Positions 17,342 through 26,493 of a DNA stretch of 64,000 bases are shown here, in pieces. Every line of letters starts with the position of its first letter. Position 1 is the stretch's first letter. This DNA comes from Paracoccaceae bacterium (lineage in GTDB: Bacteria; Pseudomonadota; Alphaproteobacteria; Rhodobacterales; Rhodobacteraceae), in the NCBI GenBank assembly GCA_020622085.1, contig JAHRYM010000001.1, forward strand, positions 1,158,322 to 1,222,321, in the 5' to 3' direction. The notes below the pieces were generated by a model, which had not been told where the DNA came from, searched no databases, and was given only the letters and a program-made list of their open reading frames with translations. The position numbers and the translations under genes were made by a program.

Positions 17342-18844
17342 ATGCCCTTCCACGTCCTGACCGGCGCCTTCGTCCATGAAAGCAACACCTTCAAGAAGGG
17401 TGAGACCACCTTGCAGGATTTCCGCGACGATGTGCTGGACCTGGGGCAGGCGGCGATCGACCGGTTCGGCGATGTGAACGAGGAATTGGCGGGCTTTGTG
17501 GATGCGGGCCGCGCGGGCGGCTGGCGGATCACCCATACCGTGTCCGCCCATGCCACCCCCGGCGCCCGAGTCTCGCGCGAGGCGTTCGATCACGTGGCAG
17601 GGCTGATCTGCGACGGCGCGCGCGCCCACCGCGACAGCCTGGATGGGATCCTGCTGGCGCTGCACGGCTCGATGGTGCCCAGCTTTTGCGAGGATGGCGA
17701 GGGCGAGCTTCTGGACCGCCTGCGCGCCATCGTCGGGCCGGATCTGCCGATTGCCGTCACGCTTGACCTGCACGCGATGGCCACGCCCCGGATGGTGGAA
17801 CTGGCGCAGATCTTCGTTAGCTACAAGACCTATCCCCATATCGACATGCGCGATACCGGGCTCCACGCGGGCAAGCTTCTGCATGCCGCCATGCAGGGTG
17901 TTTCGCGGCCCGTGACGTGGCGCGCCCATCGCCCGATGCTGGATGAGGCCAATGCCGGGCGCACCGACGTGCCGCAATCGGCGGCACTTTACGCCCGGGC
18001 GCGGGCGCATGAATTCGAACCGGGAATTCTGGCCGTTTCCGTCAATGCAGGTTTTGCCGAAGCCGATATTCTGGATGCAGGTCCGACCGTTCTTGTCACC
18101 CATGATGCGGCCCGGCCCGGTGCGGATGCCCGCGCCCGGGCGATTGCCGAAGCCCTGGCCGACACGATCTGGGACCAGCGCGGATCCGTCGCCAATGATT
18201 TCCTGACCCCCGCCGCCGCCGCCGCCATCGCGCGCGGTTTCGACGCCGGGGCGGGGCCGCTGGTGATTGCCGATTATGCCGACAACCCCGGTGCGGGCGC
18301 CTATGGCGATGCGACCGCGCTTTTGGCGGCGCTGCTGGATGCGGGCGCGACAGGGGGCGCCTTCGCCCCGATGATCGACCCCGAGGCGGCGGGGATCCTC
18401 CACCGGCACCGGGTGGGCGATAGGGTCACGCTTGATCTGGGGGGCAAGCGCGATCCGGCCTTCGGGGGCGCGCCGCTGCGGCTGACCGGAACGGTGCAGC
18501 ATCTGTCGGACGGCACCTATACCGGCGACGGGCCGATCCTTGGCGGCATCACCCACAGCTTCGGCCCCACCGCCGTCTTCCGCGTGGCGGGGATCGACAT
18601 TCTGGTCGTCACGCTGTCGGGGCAGATGCTGGATCTGCAACAGGTCCGCACCTTCGGGATTGATCCCGCGCGGCTGAGCTTTCTGGTGGTGAAGTCCATG
18701 CAGCACTTCCGCGCCGCGTTTGAGCCGGTCGCGGGGAAGGTGATCGTCTGCGATACGGGCGCGCTGGCCACGCCGCAAGCGCATCTGCGGCCCTATGTCC
18801 GCGTGCGCCGCCCCGTCTGGCCGCTGGACCGGGCGGGGTTCTGA
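17342..18844 (+). CDS. M81 family metallopeptidase (MlrC-like)
   Basis: A 500-residue member of the M81 family, named for MlrC, which cleaves linear microcystin. The N-terminal GAFVHESNTFKKG supplies the first metal ligands (His-Glu) and LDLHAM and SYKTYPHIDM lie in the conserved metal-binding region (about 140-170). It ends the ABC importer operon, 11 bases after the DppF stop. A TTG at 17327 would add five residues, but ATG at 17342 is the natural start. A role in hydrolysing an imported peptide or N-acyl amino acid is inferred from the operon only. Confidence 0.85.
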   Translation: MPFHVLTGAFVHESNTFKKGETTLQDFRDDVLDLGQAAIDRFGDVNEELAGFVDAGRAGGWRITHTVSAHATPGARVSREAFDHVAGLICDGARAHRDSLDGILLALHGSMVPSFCEDGEGELLDRLRAIVGPDLPIAVTLDLHAMATPRMVELAQIFVSYKTYPHIDMRDTGLHAGKLLHAAMQGVSRPVTWRAHRPMLDEANAGRTDVPQSAALYARARAHEFEPGILAVSVNAGFAEADILDAGPTVLVTHDAARPGADARARAIAEALADTIWDQRGSVANDFLTPAAAAAIARGFDAGAGPLVIADYADNPGAGAYGDATALLAALLDAGATGGAFAPMIDPEAAGILHRHRVGDRVTLDLGGKRDPAFGGAPLRLTGTVQHLSDGTYTGDGPILGGITHSFGPTAVFRVAGIDILVVTLSGQMLDLQQVRTFGIDPARLSFLVVKSMQHFRAAFEPVAGKVIVCDTGALATPQAHLRPYVRVRRPVWPLDRAGF

Positions 18845-18871
18845 CCCGCAAGCGGGCCAGGCGCGCGCGGC

Positions 18872-19651
18872 TCAGCGGTCGGTGAAGTGCGCCGCACGCT
18901 TTTCCACGAAGGCGCTCATGCCTTCCTTCTGGTCCCGGGTCGCAAACAGCGCCTGGAAGAGCCGCCGCTCGAACCGCACGCCTTCGGTCGTCGGCAGTTC
19001 CAGCGCGCGGCCGACCATTTCCTTGGCTGCCATCAGCGCGGTGATCGAATGGCCGGCAATGGCCCGCGCGGTTTCCAGCGCCTCGTCCATCAGCCGGTCG
19101 TGGGCAACGACGCGGCTGACAAGGCCGATGCGGTCGGCCTCCTGCGCGTCGATCATGCGTCCGGTCAGCACCATGTCCATGGCCTTGGCCTTGCCGACGG
19201 CCTTGGCCAGCCGGATCGAGCCGCCCATGCCCGGCGTCACGCCAAGCTTGATCTCCGGCTGGCCGAAGGCGGCCTTGTCCGAGGCGATGATCAGGTCGCA
19301 CATCAGCGCCAGTTCGCAGCCGCCCCCCAGCGCAAAGCCGTTGACGGCCGCGATCACCGGTTTGCGGCAGGCGGCGAAACGGTCCCAGCCGGCGAAGTAA
19401 TCGGACAGATACATCTCGGCAAAGCCGTTGGACAGCATTTCCTTGATGTCGGCACCCGCCGCAAAAGCGCGGCCCGAGCCCGTCAGCACCGTGACGGCCA
19501 CGGACGGGTCGCGGTCGATGGCCTCGATCCGGGCCACGACTTCGGTCATCATCTGCTGGTTCAAGGCATTGAGCGCCTCGGGACGGTTCAGGCGCAGGAT
19601 CGCCACGCGGCCCTCTTGTTCAAGGGTCAGGGTTTGAGGGTCGTCCGCCAT
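18872..19651 (-). CDS. enoyl-CoA hydratase
   Basis: A 259-residue crotonase-fold enzyme that hydrates trans-2-enoyl-CoA. The oxyanion-hole residues are visible in AFAAGADIKEM and GFALGGGCELALMCD, and both catalytic glutamates are present (GGGCEL and FGQPEIKLG). The usual IPGAGG motif reads TPGMGGS here, a mild change. Length and the EKRAAHFTD ending match the short-chain hydratase of fatty acid degradation. Convergent with the M81 gene. Confidence 0.92.
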   Translation of the reverse strand: MADDPQTLTLEQEGRVAILRLNRPEALNALNQQMMTEVVARIEAIDRDPSVAVTVLTGSGRAFAAGADIKEMLSNGFAEMYLSDYFAGWDRFAACRKPVIAAVNGFALGGGCELALMCDLIIASDKAAFGQPEIKLGVTPGMGGSIRLAKAVGKAKAMDMVLTGRMIDAQEADRIGLVSRVVAHDRLMDEALETARAIAGHSITALMAAKEMVGRALELPTTEGVRFERRLFQALFATRDQKEGMSAFVEKRAAHFTDR

Positions 19652-19733
19652 TCTTCATCCTTCCGTATCCGGATCTGCTGGCCGGGTCTTGTCGGGCTTC
19701 TGGCGGGGTTTGTGCAGAGAAGTCCGAGGCTTG

Positions 19734-20669
19734 TCAAACGGCGGCGTGACCGCTGCGCTTTGTCCCGCCATCTGACAGCGACGCAAGCCAGACCCCCACC
19801 AGCGTCACCGCAAGCCCGGCGAACATCACCGCCGTCAGGGGTTCGCCAAACATCGCCCAGGCCCAGATCATCGTCACCGGCGGGCTGAGGTAGATGGTGC
19901 TTGCCACCTGTGCGGCCGGGTAGATCCGCAGCGACAGGTAGTAGAGGCTGTAGCACAGGAAGGTGGACAACAGCACGAGCCAGGCGATGCCGAACTCGAA
20001 ACGGCCGTCAAGGGGTGGCATCAGGTTGCCCTCGAATCCGGCACAAACGGCAAACAGCACCGAGGCCGTCAGGCACTGGATGCAGAGACTCTGGTGGATC
20101 GGCATGTGGACCGCGCCCAGCCGTTTTTGCAGAACGGTGGCCAGCGCAAAGATCAGCATGGCCGCGACCGGCAGCGCATAGGCCAGGAACGGCGCCGTGC
20201 CAAGGCTCAGCCCGTCGATCGACACCAGCACGACCCCGGCGCAGCCGATGGCGGTGCCCAGCCACTGCCGGCGCGACAGCCGGTGTCCGAGCACCGGTTG
20301 CGACAAGGCAGCTATCGCCAGCGGCACCAGGTCGGCAATCAGCGCCACAAGCCCCGTGGGCACCCTTTGCCCGATCGCCACGGCAAATCCCGCAAGATAA
20401 AGGAACATGCCGAGCACGCCGAACAGCATCTGCTGCAAGAGCGCGCGCTTGCCGATCGGCCCGCCGATCGTCAACGCAAAGGGCAAGAGCACCAGCCCCG
20501 ACACCAGCGTGCGCCAGAACAGGACCAGGAGGACCGATGCATCTTCGCTGGCGAATCGGATGCCGACGAAGCCCGAGCTCCAGCTGATCACGAGGCCCGT
20601 CGCCATCAGGGGCCAGAGCAGGCGTTGCCGAAACGGTGTCCGGGAGGGGAGTTCTGTGTGAAGCTGCAT
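19734..20669 (-). CDS. EamA-family (DMT) transporter
   Basis: A 311-residue membrane protein with two EamA repeats and about ten hydrophobic helices (first helix LLWPLMATGLVISWSSGFVG, about 18-36). Substrate unknown. The ATG at 20669 is chosen because a longer frame to 20750 extends into non-conserved Arg-rich sequence. It has its own transcription unit, divergent from the DGC protein gene. Confidence 0.85.
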   Translation of the reverse strand: MQLHTELPSRTPFRQRLLWPLMATGLVISWSSGFVGIRFASEDASVLLVLFWRTLVSGLVLLPFALTIGGPIGKRALLQQMLFGVLGMFLYLAGFAVAIGQRVPTGLVALIADLVPLAIAALSQPVLGHRLSRRQWLGTAIGCAGVVLVSIDGLSLGTAPFLAYALPVAAMLIFALATVLQKRLGAVHMPIHQSLCIQCLTASVLFAVCAGFEGNLMPPLDGRFEFGIAWLVLLSTFLCYSLYYLSLRIYPAAQVASTIYLSPPVTMIWAWAMFGEPLTAVMFAGLAVTLVGVWLASLSDGGTKRSGHAAV

Positions 20670-20885
20670 TGTGGGTCTCTGGCCAATCCGGCGCAGGATG
20701 GCCCGCATCCGGGGCTGCGCATGTCCTGCCCGCGACCTCTGCCCGACCATGTCCGACAGGTGTCCTGTCTGCGCGATCCTTGATCGGGATCGGCCGGTCC
20801 TGCGCGGTGGGGGTGCGACATTTTGTCCGTCGACATCCGGCCGGCCCAGACCATACCCTTTCCTGATCCATCCCCGAGGTATGCA

Positions 20886-21287
20886 ATGTCTTCACGCGCC
20901 ACTCTGCCCCTGGTCTATTCATGCTCCGGCTGTTCAAGCGCCGCACAGATGGCCAATCACCTTGCCATCGCCCTTGACCGGCGCGGACTGGCGGAAATGT
21001 CCTGCATCGCGGGGGTGGGCGGCGACGTGCCGAAACTGGTCCGGGTGGCCAAGTCGGGGCGCCCGATCATCGGCATTGACGGATGCGCGCTGGCCTGCGT
21101 GCGAAATTGTCTCGCCCGCCACGGGGTTGAGCCCGAGGTCTATCACCTGTTGTCGGATCAGGGCGTGCGCAAGCGGTATCAGGCCGATTTCGATGTCGTC
21201 GAAGCCGAGCGCGTGCTGGAGACCATCGTGGCCGAACTGGACGCTCCCGAAGCGGATGCCGCACCCAAGCTTGCGAAAAGCGCCTGA
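20886..21287 (+). CDS. putative zinc-binding DGC-domain protein
   Basis: A 133-residue small protein of the DGC family, named for its conserved DGC motif. CSGCSS lies at about residues 13-18 and GIDGCALACVRNCL at about 60-73, giving cysteine pairs suited to metal binding. Its function is unknown. It lies at the edge of a corrinoid-protein gene group (DUF1638, small membrane protein, corrinoid protein), which may be its context. The second ATG (20886) is used because it starts right before the conserved region. Confidence 0.75.
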   Translation: MSSRATLPLVYSCSGCSSAAQMANHLAIALDRRGLAEMSCIAGVGGDVPKLVRVAKSGRPIIGIDGCALACVRNCLARHGVEPEVYHLLSDQGVRKRYQADFDVVEAERVLETIVAELDAPEADAAPKLAKSA

Positions 21288-21352
21288 GATCCTTCCCTCC
21301 GGCTGACAGGCGCGGGTTTGCAAAGGCCCGTGCGAGATCCCGGGCTGGTCAG

Positions 21353-21991
21353 TCAAAGCGCCTTCAGCGCCACCGCAAGGTCGCCATAGCCGGTGAAGCG
21401 ACGGACGAAGTCAAGCCCGAGCCTTTCGGCGGCATCGCGGGCCTTGGCGTCCAGCGCGGGATCATCGGTCTGGGCCTGATAGATCAGCGTGGTGTAGTTT
21501 CCGAACATCATCTCGATCAGTTCGGGATGCCGGTCGAACCCCATCGGGCGCCAGACGAAGGCATCGAATTGTCGCACAAGGAAGTCGGTCAGATAGAAGG
21601 CCGTGATTTCCGTATCGGCGTGGGTGGCAAAGGCGGTGTTGCCTTCGAAGAACGAGTAACAGTGCGGGCCGGCAATCATCTCGACCCCCAGCGCCGCACA
21701 GCGGGCCTGCAACTGGCCACCCGTCCCGCAATCGGCGTAGACGACGAAAACCTGCGAATATTCGGCGCGGTGACGCGTCACCACCTCTTCGACGGCATCG
21801 GGAATGCGGTCGGGCCAGAGATGCAGGTTGGCGGGCAGGCAGGTCAGATCCAGATGCGCCCAGCCGTTCATGGTCTTGAGAGCGATGATCTCGCGCGCCA
21901 GAGCGCCGCAGGCAACCAGCAATATCCGGCCTTGCTGGCTGGGGGCCAGGCCACTTGCGGTGAGGCGATCATCATCTGGCAGGTCGGTCAT
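21353..21991 (-). CDS. DUF1638 family protein
   Basis: A 212-residue soluble protein of the DUF1638 family. Recognisable parts are RILLVACGALAREI near the start, FVVYADCGTGGQL in the middle (with Cys), and GPHCYSFFEGN. DUF1638 proteins are often encoded next to corrinoid-dependent methyltransferases, but their activity is unknown. Here the corrinoid protein gene is upstream on the same strand with one small membrane-protein gene between. I infer a role in corrinoid methyl transfer or its maintenance. Confidence 0.8.
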   Translation of the reverse strand: MTDLPDDDRLTASGLAPSQQGRILLVACGALAREIIALKTMNGWAHLDLTCLPANLHLWPDRIPDAVEEVVTRHRAEYSQVFVVYADCGTGGQLQARCAALGVEMIAGPHCYSFFEGNTAFATHADTEITAFYLTDFLVRQFDAFVWRPMGFDRHPELIEMMFGNYTTLIYQAQTDDPALDAKARDAAERLGLDFVRRFTGYGDLAVALKAL

Positions 21992-22038
21992 TGGCCGTTC
22001 TTTCCCAAGGGCCGGTGGGCCGCCCGGAGGGCCGTCGA

Positions 22039-22212
22039 CTATCGACGCCCGCGCGACCGGCGCAACAGCAGCAGTCCGACAATCAGCAGCGGGCCGATCA
22101 CCACGAACAGCGGGCTTTCCCCGAAGCTTGCCAGCTTCACGGCCATGAAGGCGGTGGCGGCCACGATACAGGTGGCAAGGATCAAGAGAAGGGCGTTGGT
22201 GCGCGACAGCAT
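22039..22212 (-). CDS. 57-residue two-helix membrane protein
   Basis: A small gene too short for usual ORF cut-offs. It starts at the ATG 22210-22212 with a good ribosome-binding site (CGGAGATGAC just before it) and ends with TAG at 22039. The product begins MLSRTNALLLILATCIVAAT, has two hydrophobic segments (about 8-26 and 35-50) separated by KLASFGESP, and ends RRSRGRR. It is predicted to be an inner-membrane protein with a positive C-terminal tail. It sits between the corrinoid protein and DUF1638 genes, all on one strand. I do not recognise a family. Confidence 0.6.
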   Translation of the reverse strand: MLSRTNALLLILATCIVAATAFMAVKLASFGESPLFVVIGPLLIVGLLLLRRSRGRR

Positions 22213-22331
22213 GTCATCTCCGATTGGCGGACTCCCCGCCCGAGGATAGATGGCGCGACCGGTGGATCAGTTCAAGCCTGGCGAAACCCCGGAGCGATGC
22301 CGGGGCCTGCCTGTTTCATTGGTGTGGCCGA

Positions 22332-23033
22332 TCAGGCCTTGACGCCCTGATTGTGCTTGCGGGCGACAAGATCCTTGGCGGTCTGCACCGCGACGGCCGC
22401 ATCGCGGCAATAGGCATCGGCGCCGATGGCCTTGCCGAATTCCTCGTTCAGGGGGGCGCCACCGACGATGACGATATAGTCCTCGCGCAGGCCCTTTTCC
22501 TTCATCGTGTCGATCACGACCTTCATGTAGGGCATGGTCGTGGTCAACAGGGCCGACATGCCGAGGATGTCGGCGCCTTCGGTCTGCAGCGCCTCGAGGT
22601 ATTTCTCGACCGGGTTGTTGATGCCCAGGTCGACCACCTCGAAGCCGGCGCCTTCCATCATCATGCCGACAAGGTTCTTGCCGATGTCGTGAATGTCGCC
22701 CTTGACGGTGCCGATCACCATCTTGCCGACGCGCGGCGCACCGGTTTCGGCCAGAAGCGGCTTCAGGATGGCCATGCCGCCCTTCATCGCGTTGGCGGCC
22801 AGCAGCACTTCCGGCACGAAGAGGATGCCGTCGCGGAAGTCGGCGCCGACGATGGTCATCCCGGCGACAAGCGCCTTGGTCAGAACGTCGTAGGGGGTCC
22901 AGCCGCGTTCCAGCAGGATGTTGACGCCCTCTTCGATCTCTTCTCTCAGACCGTCATAAAGGTCGTCATGCATCTGCAGGACAAGCTCGTCATCGGAAAG
23001 TTCCGACAGGATGATGTCGTCTTCGTCGGCCAT
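22332..23033 (-). CDS. corrinoid (B12-binding) methyltransferase protein, MtbC/MtgC type
   Basis: A 233-residue corrinoid protein. A helical N-terminal cap (about 1-95) precedes a B12-binding Rossmann domain with the base-off motif GDIHDIGKN, where the His ligates cobalt, then SALLTTTMPYM and VGGAPLNEEF. Such proteins carry the methyl group between a substrate methyltransferase (for example MttB-like) and an acceptor methyltransferase. Neither partner is within the window. The ATG at 23033 is used; the longer frame to 23249 lacks conserved sequence. Confidence 0.9.
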   Translation of the reverse strand: MADEDDIILSELSDDELVLQMHDDLYDGLREEIEEGVNILLERGWTPYDVLTKALVAGMTIVGADFRDGILFVPEVLLAANAMKGGMAILKPLLAETGAPRVGKMVIGTVKGDIHDIGKNLVGMMMEGAGFEVVDLGINNPVEKYLEALQTEGADILGMSALLTTTMPYMKVVIDTMKEKGLREDYIVIVGGAPLNEEFGKAIGADAYCRDAAVAVQTAKDLVARKHNQGVKA

Positions 23034-23433
23034 CTTATTACTCCCAAGACCTTTGTTCCGGTAATGAAGCCATTGGCGCCTTTCCACTTGGCAGAATGCG
23101 ACATGGCCTGCCCATTGAACGACGCCTGCCCATCTATGTCCCGGCCGCCGGCAGGTGTGGCGCGATTCCCGGGCACCCCTCAAGGCATTCCCGGCCGGAT
23201 CCGGGGTCCGGCGTGATTGCAGGATAGCCGAGGGCGGCAGACCCGCCAAGCGGGTTGCCGCGTGGCGCAGGACGGGCGGCGCATGACCTGCCTTCCCGAC
23301 CGGACGCCAGACGCGAAGCGCAGGGGGGGCAAGCGCGAAGCGCTGGGGGGCCGGCGTGGTTTACGGATCAATCCTTGCGTGGCGGGGGCGCAGGGACTAG
23401 GTTCAGGGTAACTTAAGATCGGAGGGCGTAGCC
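23034..23433. other. divergent intergenic region, no gene seen
   Basis: Four hundred bases between the corrinoid protein start and ppx/gppA. It holds short dyads such as ACCCGCCAAGCGGGT near 23238-23254 and repeated GCGAAGCGC strings near 23316-23342. I looked for a cobalamin riboswitch in front of the corrinoid gene and could not identify its conserved box. Promoters for both genes are expected here. Confidence 0.5.
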
Positions 23434-24546
23434 ATGACGCCCAGGCGTCCCGGTGCTGCGGGCGCGTTCCCGATACCGGTAGAGCCGTCCAGCACCACCC
23501 ACCCTGACCCCGGGTCGCTTTATGCGGCGCTGGATCTGGGAACGAACAGTTGTCGGATGTTGATTGCCCAGCCCCGGGGCAACCAATTCCAGGTGATCGA
23601 CAGCTTTTCGAAATCGGTAGAACTGGGGCACGGGCTGGAAAGCTCGGGGCGGCTCAGCCGCCCGTCGATGGCGCGCACGGTGCAGGCGCTGCAGATCTGC
23701 CGCAAGAAGCTGGAGCAGCACCAGGTTGTGCGGATGCGCCTTGTGGCGACCGAAGCCTGCCGCCGCGCCCGCAATGCCCGCGATTTCCTGCGCTTCGTCA
23801 AGCGCGAGACCGGGTTGCCGCTTGAAATCATCAAGCCCGAGGAAGAGGCGCGGCTTGCCGTGGTGTCCTGCGCGCCGCTGGTCTCGGGGCGGACCGAACA
23901 GCTTCTGGTCGTCGACATCGGCGGCGGATCGACCGAACTCGTGTGGATCGACCTCTCGGACGTGGCACCCGAACAGCGCGCCCGGGCGATCATGCGGATG
24001 CATGCCGGTTTTGAATGCGACGCGCCCGGTGGCGGCCGTGCCAAGGTGGTCGACTGGATTTCCGTGCCGCTTGGCGTGGCGACGCTCAAGGACCAGTTCG
24101 CCGATGTCGAGGACGACGCGGCACGCTTTGCGCTGATGAGCTGGTATTTCGAGGAGAACCTGTCCGACTTTTCCCCCTACAACGCCAGCCAGCAGCGCGA
24201 GGGGTTCCAGATCATTGGCACCAGCGGCACGGTGACGACGGTCGCGGCAAGCCATCTGGGGCTGAAGCGCTATGATCGCACCAAGGTCGATGGCCTGACG
24301 ATGACCTCGGACCAGATCGACAGCGTGATCCGCGAATATCTGGCTCTGGGCCCGGAAGGGCGGCGCACCGACCCGCGAATCGGCCGTGACCGCCATTCGC
24401 TGATCATGTCGGGAGCGGCGATCCTGCAGGCCTTGATGCGGATCTGGCCGACGGACCGGCTGTCGGTCGCGGACCGCGGGCTGCGCGAGGGGTTGCTTTA
24501 TGCGCAGATGTCGGCGGATGGCGTCTTGCTGGAAGGGCCGCGCTAG
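23434..24546 (+). CDS. Ppx/GppA family phosphatase
   Basis: A 370-residue exopolyphosphatase/guanosine pentaphosphatase family protein of the ASKHA fold. Motifs are ALDLGTNSCRMLI (phosphate 1, about 32-44), VATEACRRARNA, VVDIGGGSTELVW (about 157-169) and IGTSGTVTTVAA. A ribosome-binding site GGAGGGCG precedes the ATG. It is followed by rlmE, a pairing common in Rhodobacterales. Whether it acts on polyphosphate or pppGpp is open. Confidence 0.9.
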   Translation: MTPRRPGAAGAFPIPVEPSSTTHPDPGSLYAALDLGTNSCRMLIAQPRGNQFQVIDSFSKSVELGHGLESSGRLSRPSMARTVQALQICRKKLEQHQVVRMRLVATEACRRARNARDFLRFVKRETGLPLEIIKPEEEARLAVVSCAPLVSGRTEQLLVVDIGGGSTELVWIDLSDVAPEQRARAIMRMHAGFECDAPGGGRAKVVDWISVPLGVATLKDQFADVEDDAARFALMSWYFEENLSDFSPYNASQQREGFQIIGTSGTVTTVAASHLGLKRYDRTKVDGLTMTSDQIDSVIREYLALGPEGRRTDPRIGRDRHSLIMSGAAILQALMRIWPTDRLSVADRGLREGLLYAQMSADGVLLEGPR

Positions 24547-24608
24547 CGGGCGGCATCGCCCACCACTTGACCCCCCGGCCGAACGCGCGGGTGGCGGGGG
24601 CGGTGAAT

Positions 24609-24630
24609 GAGTATTTGGACAAAGAAGAAA
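24609..24630 (+). repeat. dispersed repeat, copy 1 (upstream of rlmE)
   Basis: A GAGTATTTGGACAAAGAAGA core, one base different from the other copies, 20 bases before the rlmE start. It lacks the CCTCCGGCG arm seen in copies at 33297 and 40347. Confidence 0.7.
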
Positions 24631-24649
24631 CGGAAGGCAGGACAGCCAG

Positions 24650-25411
24650 ATGGCCAAGACACCGTCAGGAAACACATCGGGCCGGGGCACGCGGGATCTG
24701 CGGGTGCGGGTGAAGACCGCCAAGGGGCGCAAGCTGTCCTCGACCCTCTGGCTCGAGCGTCAGCTGAATGATCCCTATGTCCAGCGAGCGAAGAAAGAGG
24801 GCTACCGCGGACGTGCTGCCTACAAGATACTGGAGCTTGACGACAAGTTCCGCTTCCTGGTGCCGGGGGCGCGGGTCGTGGATCTGGGTTGCGCGCCCGG
24901 AGGCTGGTGCCAGGTGGCGGTGGCGCGCGTGAATGCGCTGGGCGAGAAATCGGGCAAGCGCGTCGGCCGGGTGCTGGGCATCGACCTTCAGGCGGTGGAT
25001 CCGATTGCAGGTGCCGATATCCATCAGCTGGATTTCCTGTCGGAAGGCGCGGACCGGCGGGTGAAGGACTGGCTGGGCGGGCCGGCGGATGTGGTGATGT
25101 CGGACATGGCGGCGGCCTCGTCGGGGCACAAGGGCACGGATCACCTGCGGATCATCGCGCTTTGCGAGGCGGCGGCCGAGTTCGCCTTTGACGTGCTGGA
25201 GGAGGGCGGAACCTTTGTCGCCAAGGTGCTGGCGGGCGGCGCCGAGGCCGAGTTGCAGGCGATCCTGAAGCGCAACTTTGCCAAGGTGGCCAATGTGAAG
25301 CCGCCGGCAAGCCGGGCCGACAGTTCCGAGAAGTTCGTCGTGGCCACCGGGTTTCGTGGCCGGCCCGTCCCGTCCGAGGAACCCGCGATCGACGGTCTGG
25401 ATGACGCCTGA
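24650..25411 (+). CDS. rlmE: 23S rRNA (uridine-2'-O)-methyltransferase RlmE
   Basis: A 253-residue FtsJ-type methyltransferase that modifies U2552 of 23S rRNA. Visible are [16 protein letters not shown] with a catalytic Lys, [14 protein letters not shown] for SAM binding, [10 protein letters not shown], and [19 protein letters not shown] with the catalytic Asp. A further catalytic Lys lies in [12 protein letters not shown]. The N-terminal basic extension of about 45 residues is common in alphaproteobacteria. Confidence 0.95.
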   Translation: MAKTPSGNTSGRGTRDLRVRVKTAKGRKLSSTLWLERQLNDPYVQRAKKEGYRGRAAYKILELDDKFRFLVPGARVVDLGCAPGGWCQVAVARVNALGEKSGKRVGRVLGIDLQAVDPIAGADIHQLDFLSEGADRRVKDWLGGPADVVMSDMAAASSGHKGTDHLRIIALCEAAAEFAFDVLEEGGTFVAKVLAGGAEAELQAILKRNFAKVANVKPPASRADSSEKFVVATGFRGRPVPSEEPAIDGLDDA

Positions 25412-25450
25412 CCGTCGCAGTCCCGCCCCGGGGAATCCTGGGCCGCGCGG

Positions 25451-25957
25451 TCAGGGTGTTGTCGAGACGAGCATCCCCTCGACCCAGATCAGCGCGGGTT
25501 CGCCGACATGGAACAGATAGTAGCTTTGCTGTGACGCCGTGCTGCGGCTGGTGCCCGGATTGCCCGACAGATCGCGCGCCGGGCGGATGTTGGAGCCGGC
25601 CCCAAGGGCGCAATTCAGCCTTTGCTGCGGCGATACCGTCATGCGCTGGGCGGGCCGGCCGGGGCCAAAGGTGCCTGGTTCGATCGTGATGGCGCGGGCA
25701 TCAGGGCAGCCGGCCATGAAATCGGCATCGAGGTGGATCTGGTCGACCCATTTCACCGGAAGGAACTGCCCCGTCGAAGTCTTCACGAGGTCGCGCACCC
25801 GCAGACCTTGCACAGGAAGATCGCCGAATGAGGTGGTCACGCGGGTGTTCCAGCAGATGCCGGGCAGGGGCCAGATCTCGGCGCTGCGTGAGCGGGGCGC
25901 AGCCGGCACGGGGCGGGGCGCCCGCGCGGGGCTGATCGACTGGTCCTGTATCATCAT
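25451..25957 (-). CDS. free-standing Hint-domain protein
   Basis: A 168-residue protein carrying a Hedgehog/intein (Hint_2-type) fold. After a Pro/Arg-rich N-terminus, the domain starts around CWNTRVTTSFGDLPVQGLRV, continues with VKWVDQIHLDADF, and has FGPGRPAQRMTVSPQQRLN, the conserved arm ending in a Ser-Pro-Gln-His-like motif. The first residue, Cys about 35, could be the splicing nucleophile. No partner domain is fused. Start is one of two adjacent ATGs (25957 or 25954), after GGACGAG. Confidence 0.7.
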   Translation of the reverse strand: MMIQDQSISPARAPRPVPAAPRSRSAEIWPLPGICWNTRVTTSFGDLPVQGLRVRDLVKTSTGQFLPVKWVDQIHLDADFMAGCPDARAITIEPGTFGPGRPAQRMTVSPQQRLNCALGAGSNIRPARDLSGNPGTSRSTASQQSYYLFHVGEPALIWVEGMLVSTTP

Positions 25958-26493
25958 CACTCGTCCACACCAACGGCACATGACCGGGGGAGCGCTGCAA
26001 TGCGATCTTCCCCGTGTCGGCGACTTGTTAACCCGGCAGGGCCGGCGGGACATCCGCGCGGACACCGGTATCAGGCAGGATCGGGGAAGGCAGGGCCGGA
26101 TGCAAGCCTGACGAGCCTCTGCGCGCCGGGGCCTGACCCTCTGACATCGGCGGCGGGTGCGGGCAGGGCCTGTCGGGGCCACCGGCCAACACCCTGGACC
26201 TGACCAAAACGGAAGTCTGGCGGCACGGACGATCATGCAATCCGCCATCGTGATCGGAATTGTTCCCGGGTCGTGACCGGCACAGGCATGGGAACCCTGC
26301 CGACGACCATCGGACAGGGCAATGCCATAAGGGCGACGTTTACACTTTCTCAGGACTTTCGTTTCGCTCCGGGCGACAAGGAGTGGCTCCGCAATGGCCC
26401 GGTCGCGCGCAACCGGGGCGATCTCGCGGGCGATTCGCTGCGTGTTTCGAGAGATGACGGGCCGAGATGGCGGAAGGGCGGCCCATCCGGCCG
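25958..26493. other. intergenic region, no gene seen
   Basis: About 535 bases between the Hint gene start and the amine oxidase stop, both minus strand. Open frames exist in several directions but none looks like a real protein or has a convincing start. The stretch near 26240-26350 is less GC-rich than its surroundings. It should include the Hint promoter and the 3' end of the oxidase transcript. Confidence 0.5.

Noticed and set aside
23034-23433. possible cobalamin riboswitch before the corrinoid gene
   Set aside because: The conserved B12 box could not be found on the minus strand upstream of 23033; the dyads there are short and GC-rich only.
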